In this document: positions 50,802 to 61,750 of the stretch, piece by piece
Layout: every line of letters begins with the position of its first letter
How positions within the stretch are numbered: the stretch's first letter is position 1
Assembly: GCF_001661345.1 (NCBI RefSeq)
Contig: NW_017962933.1
Coordinates: 124,001 to 188,000 of the forward strand
Source of the DNA: Ascoidea rubescens DSM 1968
Lineage: Eukaryota > Ascomycota > Saccharomycetes > Ascoideales > Ascoideaceae
Direction: 5' to 3'
Length of the DNA stretch: 64,000 nucleotides
Notes under the pieces: generated by a model
The model's input: only the letters and a program-made list of their open reading frames with translations
The model's database searches: none
What the model was told of the DNA's origin: nothing
Position numbers and translations under genes: made by a program

Positions 50802-51734
50802 ATGGTTAATTTTCCCAATCTTAACTTTAATGCTCAGCCTATAAAGACATTTTTAGGACTATCGTCATCATATCCACCAGCTTTAACAAGTGGTTTAACA
50901 GTTTTCTTGGTTATTATTTATTTGTTAAGTTTTGTCACTTCCATCAACGAGGCAATCGCATTAAATCCCTGGGCTCCATTTCAACTAAACTTGAACAAAA
51001 TTTCGTTATATCCTCTCGGTCATTTATCTTTGTTACATTTAATCTTTAATGTCATTGCAATAATTTCTCCATTGTCAAGATTTGAATCGAAAAATGGCAC
51101 AGTATATACAGGAATTGTATTGAACATATTAGCTGTCTCAACTGCTTTACCATTTTGCCTTTTGGGAATTTTATTCTACCCAAAGACCAATGCTATTGGC
51201 GCAAGTGCTTGGGTTTTTTCTTTTGCTGCATATTTTGCACATAAGGAATCGTTATCTGTTGCATCATTTAGAATTAATTCGAATTTCTCATTTCCAACGA
51301 TTGCAACTCCATTTATTCCATTGGTTTTAATCACTATTTTTTTTCCTGGCTCTTCATTCATGGGCCATTTTTTTGGAATTATTTCAGGTTATTTATTAAG
51401 TTTTGGTAAATTAGATATAGTGATCAATCCTCCTTTAACCAAAGTTGTGCCATGGATTGAAGATAAATTATCGCCCTTAATTGCTAAAATTCCTTCAGAA
51501 TTTCACTATTACAAAGAAAATGACTCCAAGTCTTCAAGAAGTGAAAGTTACACTTCTATTATCAGACGCCAACAAAACAACGCCGGCAACTCTACAAACA
51601 CAAGAAATGGAATATCAGGATTAACCTCAAACCATAGTCACTCTATGAGTGGAATGACTGGAATATTACCTGTTTCAGAGCCTCCAACTCCTCAAGTGGC
51701 CAAGTTTCCTGGACAGGGCTATAGCTTGAAATAG
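50802..51734 (+). CDS. RBD2: Rhomboid protease Rbd2
   Basis: Intramembrane serine protease of the Golgi/endomembrane rhomboid group. Six hydrophobic segments lie in the first 210 residues. The catalytic Ser135 is in GASAW and the His189 in GHFFG, the rhomboid dyad. SLYPLGHLSLLHLIFNVIAI and NGTVYTGIVLNIL match yeast Rbd2 (262 residues). The C-terminal 100 residues are a cytosolic Ser/Asn-rich tail. 310 residues, ATG at 50802, no intron, no in-frame CTG. Confidence 0.92.
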   Translation: MVNFPNLNFNAQPIKTFLGLSSSYPPALTSGLTVFLVIIYLLSFVTSINEAIALNPWAPFQLNLNKISLYPLGHLSLLHLIFNVIAIISPLSRFESKNGTVYTGIVLNILAVSTALPFCLLGILFYPKTNAIGASAWVFSFAAYFAHKESLSVASFRINSNFSFPTIATPFIPLVLITIFFPGSSFMGHFFGIISGYLLSFGKLDIVINPPLTKVVPWIEDKLSPLIAKIPSEFHYYKENDSKSSRSESYTSIIRRQQNNAGNSTNTRNGISGLTSNHSHSMSGMTGILPVSEPPTPQVAKFPGQGYSLK

Positions 51735-51878
51735 ATGTCCTCTACTATTTCAGTTTCAAGTCAATCAATTAGTATTTAATGAATGTATAGTCACATAATC
51801 AGTACGTACGGAAAAATTAACATGCTGTCGAATGATCGACTCTTCGTAGAAATCGCAAAAAAGCCGAAATCCGACACA

Positions 51879-51884
51879 CACGTG
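51879..51884. promoter_or_regulatory. CACGTG site in the MRPS17 promoter
   Basis: CACGTG (context ACACGTGAT), about 100 bp upstream of the MRPS17 ATG. Cbf1 is the likely binder; in several non-Saccharomyces yeasts Cbf1 controls ribosomal and respiratory genes. Confidence 0.5.
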
Positions 51885-51982
51885 ATCGAAGTGAAAATTG
51901 ATGAATGAATTACACTCAAATTCAATACTCAGTGCCTTCATAAACAGTTGGAGATTATTCAAACAGTTAATTAGTTTCTCGA

Positions 51983-52797
51983 ATGGCTCGTCAAAATTTT
52001 GTTGGAATTGTGATTTCCCAAGGGAAAATGAACAAAACTGTCAAGGTTCGCGTTCAACAAAAGGTTTTCAACAAGAAAATTAACAAAGTACGTGATTCAT
52101 AGTTTAATGTGTGCAATACTCCTCCCAGTTATTTTGACTAATATAGAATCTTTCTAACCTGTTTTTTTTCATCTTGGATTTTGCTATATAGGATACCTTG
52201 ACAAGAAAAGACTTTTTAGTTCATGACGAAGGTAATATCTGTAAAGAAGGTGATTTAGTTCGTATTGAAAATTGTCGTCCTCTTTCTAAACGTAAGAGTT
52301 TTGCAATTGCTGAAATTAAAGATAATACTGGTACAAAATTCGAAAAATATCAAAAACTTGCTAAAGAGAAAGTAGAAAAAGAGGAAAATTTGAGAACTAG
52401 AGAATTTATGAGAAAACGTATTGAGTTTCAGGAATTATCCAATGAAAATTTAAGTATTATTCAACAGGTGGATTTTATTAGAAATGCTGAACATATAGCA
52501 AAACATGGTTCTCCAAAAGCAAAAGAAAAATTAAATTTATTGGCTAAACTGTTTAATATTAATCCAACTAAAGATAGTAGTCTAATTCTGTTTAACATCC
52601 AAACACTCAAAGATAGAATAAATGAATATAAAGCTGAAGTTTTGTTTAAAGAATTAATGTCTGATCCAATAAAAAGAGACCAGATTATAGTCAAGAAAGG
52701 TCTTGAACCAGATAAACTTAAAAAAGGTATTTTAAAAAACATTGTTAGAACATACGCTAAAAAGAAAATCTTGGCTCAACATTATTTAGGCTACTAG
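51983..52797 (+). CDS. MRPS17: Mitochondrial small-subunit ribosomal protein uS17m, one intron
   Basis: Protein of the mitochondrial 30S-type subunit. Exon 1 (51983-52087) encodes the start [20 protein letters not shown] and the stretch ending VFNKKINK. Exon 2 (52192-52797) continues [14 protein letters not shown] and [25 protein letters not shown], the conserved S17 OB fold. A yeast-specific helical extension of about 140 residues follows. Total 236 residues (yeast 237). Two in-frame CTG codons occur in the extension, at 52549-52551 and 52588-52590, rare exceptions to the CTG avoidance seen across this window; whether they are read as Leu is open. Confidence 0.95.
52088..52191 (+). other. 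Intron of MRPS17
   Basis: 104 bp. Donor GTACGT (a less usual variant), branch-like TTCTAAC at 52151-52157, acceptor TATATAG ending at 52191. An earlier AG near 52145 would lead to a stop at once. Splicing joins INK to DTL, as in yeast. Confidence 0.9.
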
Positions 52798-52884
52798 TGC
52801 AATAATTTTTTAATTTTGTGTGTAAATAATATTGGTTTAATATATATTCAAATCTTGCTGTACTAATAAATTACAAAAAGAAAA

Positions 52885-52940
52885 AAATAAAATAAAAGAA
52901 AAGAAAAGAAAAGAAAAGAAAAGAAAAGAAAAGAGAAGAA
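52885..52940. repeat. AAAAG pentanucleotide repeat
   Basis: About nine copies of AAAAG between the convergent MRPS17 and the unknown spliced gene. Simple sequence in 3' regions, probably length-variable. Confidence 0.85.
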
Positions 52941-52967
52941 AAATAGAAAATTATAAAAAGTAATCGG

Positions 52968-55596
52968 TTAAACAAATAATTCATTTACCGGAATTTTCTT
53001 TTTTTTTATCCCTGATGTATATTTTTTATAAAAAAATGTTGTTCTATCTAAAACTGTTTTAGCTTTTTCATGTATTGTGTTCTTAGATTTTAGAGTTGTA
53101 TTGCAACTGGAAGCATTGGTTTCTTTGCTAATATTAAGACTAGTCTCGGCTTCCATAAATCTTTTCTCAGTTTCTTGATCTTGTTTGGGATTCTCCTTAA
53201 AATTGCTCACCACAAATGGATTATTTTCTGAAAAAATGTGTAAATTTCTACCATCATCCATGTTATTATTATTCCTCATAACAGAAAACTTTTTGAAATC
53301 TTCCTCCGGACTTTTATCCAGTTTTAAATGAATATTAGAAGGTGAATTTACTGTGAATGAAGAAAATTTATCATAAAACTTTTTTCCAGTTTTGACAGTT
53401 ATATCCTGACTTTTTTCTTTAGTTTGATTCCAGAAATTTTTAATTGAAAGATTTGATTTTGCGCTAGTGATTGATTCTCTATCTGTTGTAGAGCAAGAGT
53501 CATTTCTAGATTTTTTGCAATTACTACGAGAAGACCTTCTTGACAAAGGATATATTCTGGAACTTTGATGCTTCTGATGTAATTTTTTGAAATTTGAAAC
53601 ATTTGTGGAATTTTCTATTGAATCCTTTTTTGATTTTTTATTTTGATTTTCTTTCGACTGTTTTCTTAAGCCTTCTTTTGAATTTCTAAATGATTCCTTA
53701 GACTGGTTGTGTGATTTTTTGTTACTAGTATAATGACGATGGTGGTAACGATGGTGACGATGATGGTTATTGGAATTTTTGTGTTTGTCAATATGGTGAT
53801 TTTTCCTTTGATTATTATTAGAATGATAATAGTTTTGTTGGTTTTGGTATAAATCTATGGATTCTCCACTATTATTTTTATTTTTAAACATGCTTTTGCT
53901 TTTGCTCTTACTTCTGATTCTGTTTTTTTGATATTTTTTTGTATTCATGCTATCTGAAGAGCTTATTGTTTTATTATCAAAAAAGTCAGGTTGATTGAGT
54001 TGCATTAAATCTTCTAAATCATCATTGATGTTTAATCTTTTATGAATGATGCTTCTCCAATCAGTTATTTTTTCAATTGGAGCTGATGGCATTGAAGGTT
54101 TATTGATTATTGTATGAGTTTTGTTATTTTTATTAAAATTATTCGAATTTATATCATTTGAAATTGAGTGAAAAACCTTGTACTCTTGATCCAACTTATC
54201 ATTGATGGAATCTGAATTTAAAGCGATTAATGGTAAATCGGAGCTTTCTGGTCGATGATATGGTTCAAAAATTTTATTTTCAAGCACTTTATTGAGAAAA
54301 AAAGTAAAATAAAAAAAAAAATTAAAAAAATAACAGTTAGTAATTAGTTATAGTTTTTTGTTAAAACAATAAAGAAAAAAAAAACAATAAAAAATGGTTA
54401 TAGATACATTGATTTGGTGAGAGATTTTGAAGGCTTTCAGCTTTATTTGGGTCATCTTCATTGTTAAAAGAAATTTGTTTTTCTTCTAGTAATGTTTGAT
54501 AATAGTTATTATCAAGTTTTTCGACTTTTTCAATTCTTTCAAAGTTACTTGAAGAATTGATAAATTGTTTTGAATTTTTGAAACTTTTAGTATCAACAAC
54601 TGGTGTAAAAGGATCAGAAGTTTTAATGACATTAATATTACAATTGAAAATATCAGGTAAAGTAAGCATATTTGAAGAATTATCTTGAAAATTATTGTCA
54701 GGAATATATTGAGCAGTGTTTTGATCTATTTTTTTGTTTTGAGTATTTAATTTTTCGGTAGTGGGTAATTGAGAAGAAAAATTTGGGCTTTTAGAGAAAG
54801 AATTATCAATTGAATAGGTTGAGGATAAAGTAGAGGCAGTTGACAAAGAAATGATTTGATGGTTACTGTCAATTAATTCCGATATTGATATATCAGCACT
54901 TTTTTCTGATAAAAAATATTGATCATGAGCTGTGTTTTTATTTGTGTTTGATTTTATAACCTGCTTTGAGTTTAATTTTTTAATTGAATTTCGATGTTTT
55001 GGAGATTTTTTTTGATTATGACAAGTTGATTTATTGCCTGTTTTTTCCAATACCTTATCAGCAATAAGTTTTATTGAACTATTACTTCTCACAAGCACTT
55101 TATTACCATTATCAAATACCAAAGTACTCACTCGTCTTAATGAGTTTGAGAGTTGGGTTTGGGATGAGGATTTTTTGGAATCTTTTGTTAAATGATTTTT
55201 GCTTTTGACCATGAGTTTATCAGTTTCTGATTTTGCTCTCAACTTTGACTCTAATTTTGACTTTGATTTTAATTTTGATTTTGATTTTGATTTTGATGCT
55301 GAGTTGTATTGTAAACTTTGTGAAAGTTGTTGTTTACTGCTATCATTGGTCATTAAACCACTATCGTCAAAATTAAATGAATCCACATTATTCAAGGGTA
55401 GACTTTCTAATGATGAGAATATAATCGGTGAGGAGATAGAATTGGTACAGGAAATATTATCTCCATATGAATTAGAATATGTTGAATAAGGGGATAATGA
55501 ATAGCCTGAATTCTCAATTAATCTTTTACTTTTATTATAGTCATTATTAGTATGTCCGTTATTGTTATGTTTATTTTTATATTTACTCTTTTCCAT
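52968..55596 (-). CDS. Unrecognised Ser/Asn/Lys-rich 835-aa protein, one intron
   Basis: I do not recognise this protein. Two open frames on the minus strand join through an intron at 54287-54407: exon 1 is 55596-54408 (ATG at 55596), exon 2 is 54286-52968. The downstream frame has no ATG at its start, and the upstream one would otherwise end in a Phe-rich, intron-derived tail. Joined, the frame reads NLSPNQ-L-LENKIFEPYHRPESS. The protein looks largely disordered: repeated KSKSK/KLKSK units at about residues 100-125, Ser/Lys/Arg-rich blocks, and a His/Arg-rich stretch. Possibly folded pieces are TLVFDNGNKVLVRSNSSIKLIADKVLEK and ITDWRSIIHKRLNINDDLEDLMQL. A scaffold or polarity/septin-type regulator is one guess; nothing specific supports it. 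Confidence 0.72.
54287..54407 (-). other. Intron of the unknown 835-aa gene
   Basis: 121 bp. Donor GTATCT (first base 54407), perfect branch point TACTAAC, pyrimidine-rich tract, acceptor AAAG (last base 54287). Phase 1: T joins TG to make a Leu codon, and both flanking frames are in register. Confidence 0.8.
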
Positions 55597-56670
55597 TTTT
55601 TATGATTTTTGAAAATAAAGCAATATTTTTTTTGGGTCAAAGCAAAATAAAAAAGATTTTATCAAATGCTTTAACGATTAGACAGCAATTTGATGAGCGA
55701 CTTGAATAGATAATGTGGTCATATTATATTTGCATCAAGCTAAGGTAAAGGACTAAAAACACTAGAAACAGATCCTTTCAAGAGGTACAAGCGGCAGAAG
55801 AAGCAGAAGAGGCAAAAACAGTAGAAGAAGCACAAGGAACAGAAGCAGACTAGTCTTTGTCAAATAAAATTTCCAATGAATTCTGACTCTTGCTGTTTGG
55901 CTTTTGTGGCAGATGACTAAGTTTTTAACACTTAAAGAGAGGTTACAAGAAGTTAAGAACGGTAAAAACAGATTATGGTTATAATTGTGATGGTTTCTTT
56001 CTTTGAATCAAAACTTGAAGGGAGTTTTGAATTGAGCTTCCAACAGCAAAAGGTAAAAGGTACCTCGATTTTTTTCAACATTTTCTATTAGTTTTAATGT
56101 TTTTAATTCGGTGAACAGATTTTGTAAAATAAATATTATTAAGCATTTTAAATTAAAAACCAGAAAAACGGTTCAAATCAACTTTCATTACTACTCTTTG
56201 TTCCAAGAGTTTTCTCATGTAATATTAATTCCGCCAATTAAACTATTGAGTTTGCTTTCGTTTTTGTGTCAGTGAAAACCTTTTCAAGATTGCAATGCAG
56301 GAAAACGCATGGAACTTCCATTTCCAGTTTGACAGCTATTGTACCAGCTATTCCAAAAACCTTAATTTGCGTCCAAATCACTTCCCTGAAAAATAATAGC
56401 AAAAAACAACATCTTTGATCACATTTATCAATCCTTGAGCTGCTAAAACTAACTTGTGATAGTTATTCAAGCAACTTTATCCACTCAATCGATTTATTGC
56501 TATTTCATACATTTCGAACAATATAAATAAAGGGTCTTTTTTCCATTTGTTTTTGATTCTTCTTCTCAACTATTCATCACTTTTCTTTGTAAATTATTTT
56601 GATCCGGAATAATTTCTACTTACTGCCACTTGACTTATTCTCAAGTGTTCAGTTTCTGCTTCAATTAACA
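55597..56670. promoter_or_regulatory. Divergent intergenic region of unknown gene and kinase-like gene
   Basis: 1.07 kb without a gene. A purine-rich AGAAGAAGCAGAAG-like stretch at about 55780-55850; otherwise AT-rich. TATAAATAAAG near 56522 and a pyrimidine-rich leader precede the kinase-like ATG at 56671. Confidence 0.45.
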
Positions 56671-58095
56671 ATGACTCCCACCACTCAACCTACTTCTGCT
56701 GCTTCTTCGAACATTGTTCGAGTCATCAAGCCAATTGAATACATCAAGGGTGCTCAGATTGGTCCCTATGAAATGGGTGATATTTCTCACTTAAACTCAA
56801 CTGGTTTTGTTATCGATGCTGTTAATGTTCTTAACAACAACCNNNNNNNNNNNNNNNNNNNNNNNNNNNNNNNNNNNNNNNNNNNNNNNGAGGAGCTACC
56901 ATCCAAACACAAATCAATTATCAATGAAATGGAGATCAATAAGATGCTATCATTACATCCCAATTTCACTCGCTATCATGAGATTTTATCTAGCAAAGGT
57001 GCCTATGGTATCGTAAAAGACCGTATTCCACAATCCAGCTCGCTAGGTCGCTTTATCAAGTCTATCGACTACAAATGCGATGGCTTTGTCTCCAACGAGC
57101 ACCAAATCAGAAACCTCTTCTTGTCCTTGCTCTCGTCTGTGAATTACATGCACCAATGTGGTTTTGCTCATCGAGACTTGAACACACACACTTTGTCAGT
57201 CTCAACAGACAACTCCCAGCTCATGTTCACTGACTTGAGTCTTGCTTGCAAAGCCAATAAATACGGTTTTGCTGAAGCTCGAAGCCATATCACACAAATT
57301 ATGGTTGATCTCTACCAACCAGCAAATTCCAAACTTGCTGCTCCTGAACTCCTTTGTGGTGGCAATTCATCCGACAAAATCAAAACTGTCAATGCTATCA
57401 AAGTCGATGTCTGGTCAATAGGCTTGCTTTTACACCAATTGGTTACTGGACATCTTCCGGCCTTGGAATCTGATTTGAAATCTGACTTAACTCAATCTCT
57501 CAAACATGCTTTGGTCAATGAAGATGTCATAGATTTGGTCAATTTAATCTTGGATCCAAATCCTGACACCAGACCTTCATTGCTTGATATCTCCCACCAC
57601 AGATGGCTAAAACAGCACTCAAAAGGAATTTTCAACTATGCTGCTCAAAATATCAAAGTCACCTTCACCACTGAGAAATACGGTGAGCTATCTCAGTTGA
57701 CTAGAAATATCAACGAGATCATCATCAGCGAGTCAAATCAGGACTACAGAAATGATATGCTTCAATACTATGGTATGAACAAAAAGCATTTCTACCTTCC
57801 TCAGCTTCCCAAAGCACATCCAGCTCACCATCACTACCAACACCAGAATGTGCCAGAATTGGAATTTGCATCAACTTCTGAATCTGAGCATGAATCTGAA
57901 TTTGAATCTGAATCTGAAACCGAATTGGAGAGTATGTTCTCTCATATTTCACTACCAACATCTACATTTTCTGGTCTTTCTAAGCTTTCTCTTCTTAAAG
58001 TTCCTGATTGCAAACCTCAAAGTAAAAGATCTTTTTTCAAGTTTTCAAAAGCAAATGCTGCTCGTGTTACTAGTNGTTACAACGAACTTTTTTAA
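56671..58095 (+). CDS. Degenerate protein-kinase-like protein, interrupted by an assembly gap
   Basis: A kinase-fold protein of about 474 residues with a 47-base N run (56843-56889) inside the N-lobe. The first ATG is at 56671. The C-lobe is recognisable: NYMHQCGFAHRDLNTHTLSVS, FTDLSLAC, LAAPELLCGG, VDVWSIGLLLHQLVTG and the DPNPDTRPSLLDI..H.WL end. Two changes stand out: HRDLKxxN reads HRDLNTHT, so both the catalytic-loop Lys and the metal-binding Asn are absent, and DFG reads DLS. The N-lobe before the gap shows no GxGxxG loop, and the VAIK Lys is not visible. I infer a pseudokinase or weak kinase. A Glu/Ser repeat and a basic tail close the protein. The frame across the Ns and one N at 58075 are unverified. 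No in-frame CTG. Confidence 0.7.
   Translation: MTPTTQPTSAASSNIVRVIKPIEYIKGAQIGPYEMGDISHLNSTGFVIDAVNVLNNNXXXXXXXXXXXXXXXXEELPSKHKSIINEMEINKMLSLHPNFTRYHEILSSKGAYGIVKDRIPQSSSLGRFIKSIDYKCDGFVSNEHQIRNLFLSLLSSVNYMHQCGFAHRDLNTHTLSVSTDNSQLMFTDLSLACKANKYGFAEARSHITQIMVDLYQPANSKLAAPELLCGGNSSDKIKTVNAIKVDVWSIGLLLHQLVTGHLPALESDLKSDLTQSLKHALVNEDVIDLVNLILDPNPDTRPSLLDISHHRWLKQHSKGIFNYAAQNIKVTFTTEKYGELSQLTRNINEIIISESNQDYRNDMLQYYGMNKKHFYLPQLPKAHPAHHHYQHQNVPELEFASTSESEHESEFESESETELESMFSHISLPTSTFSGLSKLSLLKVPDCKPQSKRSFFKFSKANAARVTSXYNELF
56843..56889. other. Assembly gap (47 N)
   Basis: A run of N inside the kinase-like gene. The true length is unknown, so the protein N-lobe and even frame continuity across it are uncertain. 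Confidence 1.
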
Positions 58096-58109
58096 ACTGC
58101 AAAACCAGT

Positions 58110-58200
58110 TTTCTTAATGTGCTGTATTGTTTTTTTAATGTGTTATATTTATTGTTTTTTAATATATTATATTGTNTTCTTAATGTGTTATATTTTTTGT
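58110..58200. repeat. Imperfect CTTAATGTGTTATATT repeat
   Basis: About four diverged units of roughly 20-25 bp built on TTAATGTGTTATATTGTTTTT, directly after the kinase-like stop codon. One unit contains an N (58176), so the assembler struggled here too. Confidence 0.7.
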
Positions 58201-58267
58201 CCTCTTTTTGTTCTCTTTATGATTATTTTCCTATTTTCATAATGATGAATTGTTTTTTCATTCAACC

Positions 58268-58331
58268 TAATCTTCCTAATTATTAATCTTCCTAATTATT
58301 AATCTTCTTAACTATTAATCTTCTTAACTAT
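58268..58331. repeat. Four-copy 16-bp tandem repeat
   Basis: Exact 16-bp units: two copies of TAATCTTCCTAATTAT followed by two copies of TAATCTTCTTAACTAT, then a partial unit. The paired variants suggest duplication of a duplicated unit. Confidence 0.95.
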
Positions 58332-59191
58332 TAATCTGCCAATATTCTTTATCATTTTAAATTACTAATATTCCTAATAAATTATTTAATTATTCTAAAT
58401 CTAAAAACTTTCTTTTTCAAACATCATTTAGTTTTCTGTTTATGTCAAATTCAATCTTTTGAATGAAATTCGAATATTGTCTGAATCTCTAAAAAAATAA
58501 CATTGTATTGAATAACTATTATTGTTCATTGCTTTTTTTATTAGTTAACTGAAACAGATCTATTCTATTATCTCTTCTTTTTATTTATTGACTATATATT
58601 TTAATAATCTCAATCATAAAAAAACTAATACTCAATTATTCAGTAGTTACATATAATTATTTGAAATTGATTAGCATATTTCAAATCCGAAGTTTATTAT
58701 TAGCTCATGTTTTTCATTTGAAAATTAATAAATACATTCAAAAATCCATTTTATAATCTAATAATGCAGTTAGTGACAATAGAAGTTGGTATGTCATTTA
58801 ACTTTTTTTGTTATTTAAAATTAGTTAAAAATTGTATTATACTTGGAATAAATATTGATTACCTAATCTATTTTTATGAAACGGTTTATTGATTTAAACA
58901 ATAAAAAGCTTTTTCTATTTTTTTTACATTTAATATCGTAATGGTATAATAGCCAAAGTAGGAAAGATTTTAATAAAAATATAAAAATTAAACAATAATA
59001 AAAAATTTAGTATTTCTTCATTGTCTAATACAAAAATTATGAAAAAATACATACACAAAAAAGAATTGAATAGAAAAGCTAAAAAATAAACTATTAAAAA
59101 AAAACACCTTATCATTTCTAGAAAAAAAAACAAAAAAACAAAAATAAAAATGAAAAATACGAAATAAAAAGTAAAAATTCAAAAAAAGTCA

Positions 59192-60096
59192 TTAATTATT
59201 AATATTGCTGTCACTATTATTATTTTTATTATTTTCATTACCGTTGTTGTTATCATTTTTATCACTGTTACCATCAGTATCAGAATTGTTATCGTTAATG
59301 ACAGAGTTATTATCAACTTCTCTTCTTGTTAAAACAGCTAATTCATATTCATACTGTTCAAGGAATGCTTTATCATCTAAGGATAATTGATCGAGAGACA
59401 TTGAAGATAATGATGGGGGACCTCTATCTGGCGCTAAGGCAAGCTCATAACCTAATTCGAAAGGCGTTAAAGTAGCCAAATCAAGTTGGGTTTTTAGGTC
59501 AGTTGTATTGATATTATTTTCTTGATTTTTATCATTTATATTTTTAAAATCTATTACATTATCAGGTTGATGTTCCAAGTTAAGACTGTTTCTATTAGAT
59601 GTATTCATGTTATTTGAATTTGAATTTGAGTTTCTATCTCTTAGATGCAAATTGTCAAGAATATTTCGACTCAAATCATTTATATTTGCTTCATATATCA
59701 CACCAGGTCTATCACCCTCCAGAGGAAAATGATATGAACGTATATATTCAGCAATACTTGGAAAAAAACTACCTTGAAGATTTGATGAGTCACTGAGTTC
59801 CTGCTGGTTATCACTTGATATGGGGATTGATTGCAGAATATCATCAACAATATTGGTATCGTTGTTGTTATAAATATCTTTATTTTGATTGTCATCATTT
59901 CCAGTAATATTATTGGAATTGTTACTGAAATTTTTTGCATTTTTGTTGTTATTTATATTCCCATTTTCCGAGTCATTTATGGCTGGTTCCTGATCTTCTG
60001 CAATAATAGGTAACTGGTTATTTAATCCATTATTGTGTTGCATATAAATATTGTTAGTGTTATCTCCAGGATAATTATTGTTGTCGTCATCCGAAT

Positions 60097-60129
<33 letters not shown>

Positions 60130-61750
60130 TGTTATTATTGTTATTGTTGTTATTATTGTTATTATTGGATTTTCTTTTGTCAAAAAACCATAGTCTAAAT
60201 CTTTTTTTTCTTTCTTGAGCAATTTTATTAGCATTTCTGTTTCTATATTCTGATTTTCTTGCTAAAAATGAGGGAGATTCCAAAGCATTTTTACAAGTGG
60301 CATACATTTCATCAATTTCTTCTAACTTTAGACCTTTAGTCTCATAAATGGCAAAATAAGAAAAAACAGCGCCAGCTAGAGTTAAACCACCCCAAATAAA
60401 AAAAATACTTGTACCTAAAGCAGCGGTATGATTACCTTGATCTAATAAATAAGGAGTAACAAAAGCAAAGGCAAAATTAAATAGCCAGTTAGTTCCAGCT
60501 GCAATTGATACACCTTTTGCACGAACATTTAAAGAGTAAATTTCACTAACATAGACCCAAACAACAGGACCCCAAGTGGAAGCAAAAGTTGCTATAAAAC
60601 AACAAACAAAAGCTATCATGATTTTATTAGCAATGACAGAGTTTGTGGTGACCCCAACTATTGCAATGATTAAGTTGAAGATCGACATTAGTAGAGCACC
60701 ATAAATTAAACATTTTCTTCTACCGATGGTTTCAACCATAAAGATACCAGGAACCGTCGCTACAACATTAACAGCATAGGTGACAAAGGATATAATATAG
60801 GAGTTTTGAACGCCGGAGTTTATAAAAAAATTGACTCCATAATAGAAGACAAAGTTTATACCAGTTGCTTGTTGTAGAGCTTGAAGACAAATTCCAGTCA
60901 TGATTCTTAAAAACTGTTTACTATGGCCTCTACCGCTTTTAAAGATTTGTAAAAACGAGTTGATTTGAATTGAATCTTCGTAATCATGATTAGCTTTAAT
61001 TTCTACGAGTTCTTCAATTATTTCGTAGTCTTCAGCACTTAGTTTTCTTAAAGTTGACAAAGACATTGCAGCTTCGACTATTTTGCCCTTTTTAACGTAG
61101 TATCTTGGGGATTCAGGTAGATAGTACATTCCTATACTTAATAAAATAGCCCAAAGGGATTGCAAGCCTATTGGGATTCTGTAGGAGCCAGAATCATTTC
61201 TGGAATGAGTGCCCTGAGCAACACCACTTGAAGCTAAAAATCCCCAAGTAATAGCCCATTGATATAAAGAGACTATGGAACCTCTAACATATTTTGAAGA
61301 TACTTCAGATTGATATAAAGGTACAACTGCACTAATTATACCGAGACCAAAGCCGGTTACAGTCCTTCCAACACATAAGATGGGAACATTGGTAGCTACT
61401 AACTGTATAACTGTGCCGATATTGAATATTAGTAAAGTTGCTAATATGATAGTCGATCTTCTTCCAATTGAATCTGCTAAAACAGAGGAAGATAAAGCAC
61501 CAAATAAAGTGCCTAAAGAGAGGGTAGCAGTTGTGAGGGCAGATTCCCTTGCAGAGAAGGATTCATGGTTTTTAGCAAAGTTTTCTTTGACATAAGTCAT
61601 GGCTAGCACACTATTACTTAGACCTGTTTCATAGCCATATAGAAAGCCACCTAGAGCAGCAATTATACCAACAGATGTAGCGATTAGAGAACATTGTTTT
61701 TTAGCACTTATAATTAAAGTCTTGACAAATGGATAAATGGATTTATTCAT
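59192..61750 (-). CDS. SNF3/RGT2-type glucose sensor (MFS sugar-transporter family)
   Basis: A plasma-membrane 12-TM protein of the sugar-porter family with an extra cytosolic tail of about 340 residues, the layout of the yeast glucose sensors Snf3 and Rgt2. Transporter marks: FLYGYETGLSNS in TM1, DSIGRRSTI, GRTVTGFGLG, PLYQSEVSSKYVRG, LPESPRYYV, QQATGINFVFYYG, DLETIGRRK-like VETIGRRK, and the closing YETKGLKLEEIDEMY. The Arg in KYVRGSIVSLYQWAIT, whose change to Lys makes Snf3/Rgt2 constitutive, is present. The tail is Asn-rich but holds one copy of a motif like the Snf3/Rgt2 tail repeat, ELGYELALAPDRGPPSLSS, at about residues 757-780. Sensor rather than plain hexose transporter is therefore likely. 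ATG at 61750. Confidence 0.85.

Larger units (their letters stand above)
58096..59191. other. AT-rich 3' region with two tandem arrays
   Basis: 1.1 kb between converging genes. Two repeat arrays (58110-58200 and 58268-58331), then very AT-rich sequence with no protein-like frame or RNA signature. A single N is at 58176. Confidence 0.5.

Noticed and set aside
54361-54420. Stop of a separate 411-codon gene at 54361
   Set aside because: The Phe-rich end is intron translation; a TACTAAC branch and in-register donor/acceptor join it to the next frame.
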